A stretch of DNA of 64,000 nt from Bacteroidia bacterium (GTDB lineage: Bacteria > Bacteroidota > Bacteroidia > UKL13-3). Shown piece by piece: positions 63,856-64,000 of the stretch. The notes beneath the pieces were generated by a model, which did no database searches, had not been told where the DNA came from, and was given only the letters and a program-made list of their open reading frames with translations. Each line of letters begins with the position of its first letter. Positions within the stretch are counted from its first letter, which is position 1. The position numbers and the translations under genes were made by a program. The DNA lies in contig JAIOYZ010000001.1 in assembly GCA_021740845.1 (NCBI GenBank), forward strand, positions 211,246-275,245, in the 5' to 3' direction.

Positions 63856-64000
63856 TTAATCTCTGTTTTCCATTAATTTAAAAACATCATAGCTAAATCC
63901 AGTATTGCTAAATCCTCCATCATGAAAAAGATTTTGCATGGTCACCAATCTGCTAAAATCAGAGAACATCATTAAGCAATATTCTGCACATGCTTCTGCA
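63856..64000 (-). CDS. C-terminal end of a probable SDR-type oxidoreductase (runs off the right edge)
   Basis: The reverse strand reads EACAEYCLMMFSDFSRLVTMQNLFHDGGFSNTGFSYDV and ends KLMENRD before TAA (63856-63858), 48 residues in all. The VTMQNLFHDGGFSxTG pattern resembles, from memory, C-terminal ends of short-chain dehydrogenases in Bacteroidota. The catalytic part is outside the window, so the family call is tentative. Confidence 0.45.
   Translation of the reverse strand, partial: AEACAEYCLMMFSDFSRLVTMQNLFHDGGFSNTGFSYDVFKLMENRD

Overview
The window is AT-rich DNA from a member of the Bacteroidota. The signs are type IX secretion sorting domains (type A on the proteins at 12125-13705 and 19989-22841, gliding-associated type B on 40154-43945), a DUF1501/DUF1800 pair, an S46 dipeptidyl-peptidase, a GldL-like membrane protein, and promoters of the Bacteroidota form TTG-N18..21-TAnnTTTG. 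Most of it is ordinary chromosome. There is no prophage, complete insertion sequence or CRISPR array.

Layout. 1-3038: 5' part of fmt, an S46 peptidase and a YoeB-type toxin-antitoxin pair. 3254-6197: class IV aminotransferase, thiolase and a secreted protein. 6217-7496: repeat-rich interval around one membrane-protein gene that looks like a gene cassette with an attC-like site. 7498-12124: Sua5, two unknowns, miaA, a TerC protein and lipB. 12125-15424: DUF1501/DUF1800. 15534-19192: aldehyde dehydrogenase, small unknowns, DUF3467, MarC. 19243-26237: PASTA protein, T9SS cargo, rhodanese, heptahaem cytochrome-TPR protein, mltG. 26312-28975: arsenic operon (arsR-arsM-acr3-arsC). 29045-29906: a zinc peptidase gene broken by an in-frame stop, with a tiny membrane-protein gene upstream. 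30010-33437: MntR-like regulator, Nramp-USP transporter, thioesterase-like protein, smpB. 33495-39200: outer-membrane barrel, pcm, a three-gene surface-polysaccharide block, rplU-rpmA. 39364-40153: tRNA-Ala(GGC), two decayed copies of it, and an intergenic repeat tract. 40154-55393: PKD-rich surface protein, Omp85-family protein, RNA methyltransferase, Lon, LTA-synthase-like sulfatase, P-type ATPase, aldo/keto reductase. 55390-63803: a signalling cluster of two single-domain response regulators, a PAS histidine kinase, a very large PAS/GAF protein with an H-box but no ATPase domain, and a divergent membrane PAS protein. 63856-64000: 3' end of a probable SDR-type enzyme.

The most striking signal is not a gene. 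A 10-mer, GGTTTGAACC (wider consensus TTCGGTTTGAACCAAA), occurs 26 times by hand count. The two orientations are equal (13:13). Copies lie inside unrelated genes in several reading frames and are concentrated between genes: 9 of 26 in roughly 7% of the sequence. Two copies form a perfect 16-bp hairpin between the convergent genes at 28981-29018. Interspersion, no strand bias, presence in coding DNA and inverted pairs at gene ends together resemble the DNA uptake sequences of Neisseria and Pasteurellaceae, or the cyanobacterial HIP1 palindrome. I know of no such element described for this phylum. Its function is not shown by the sequence.
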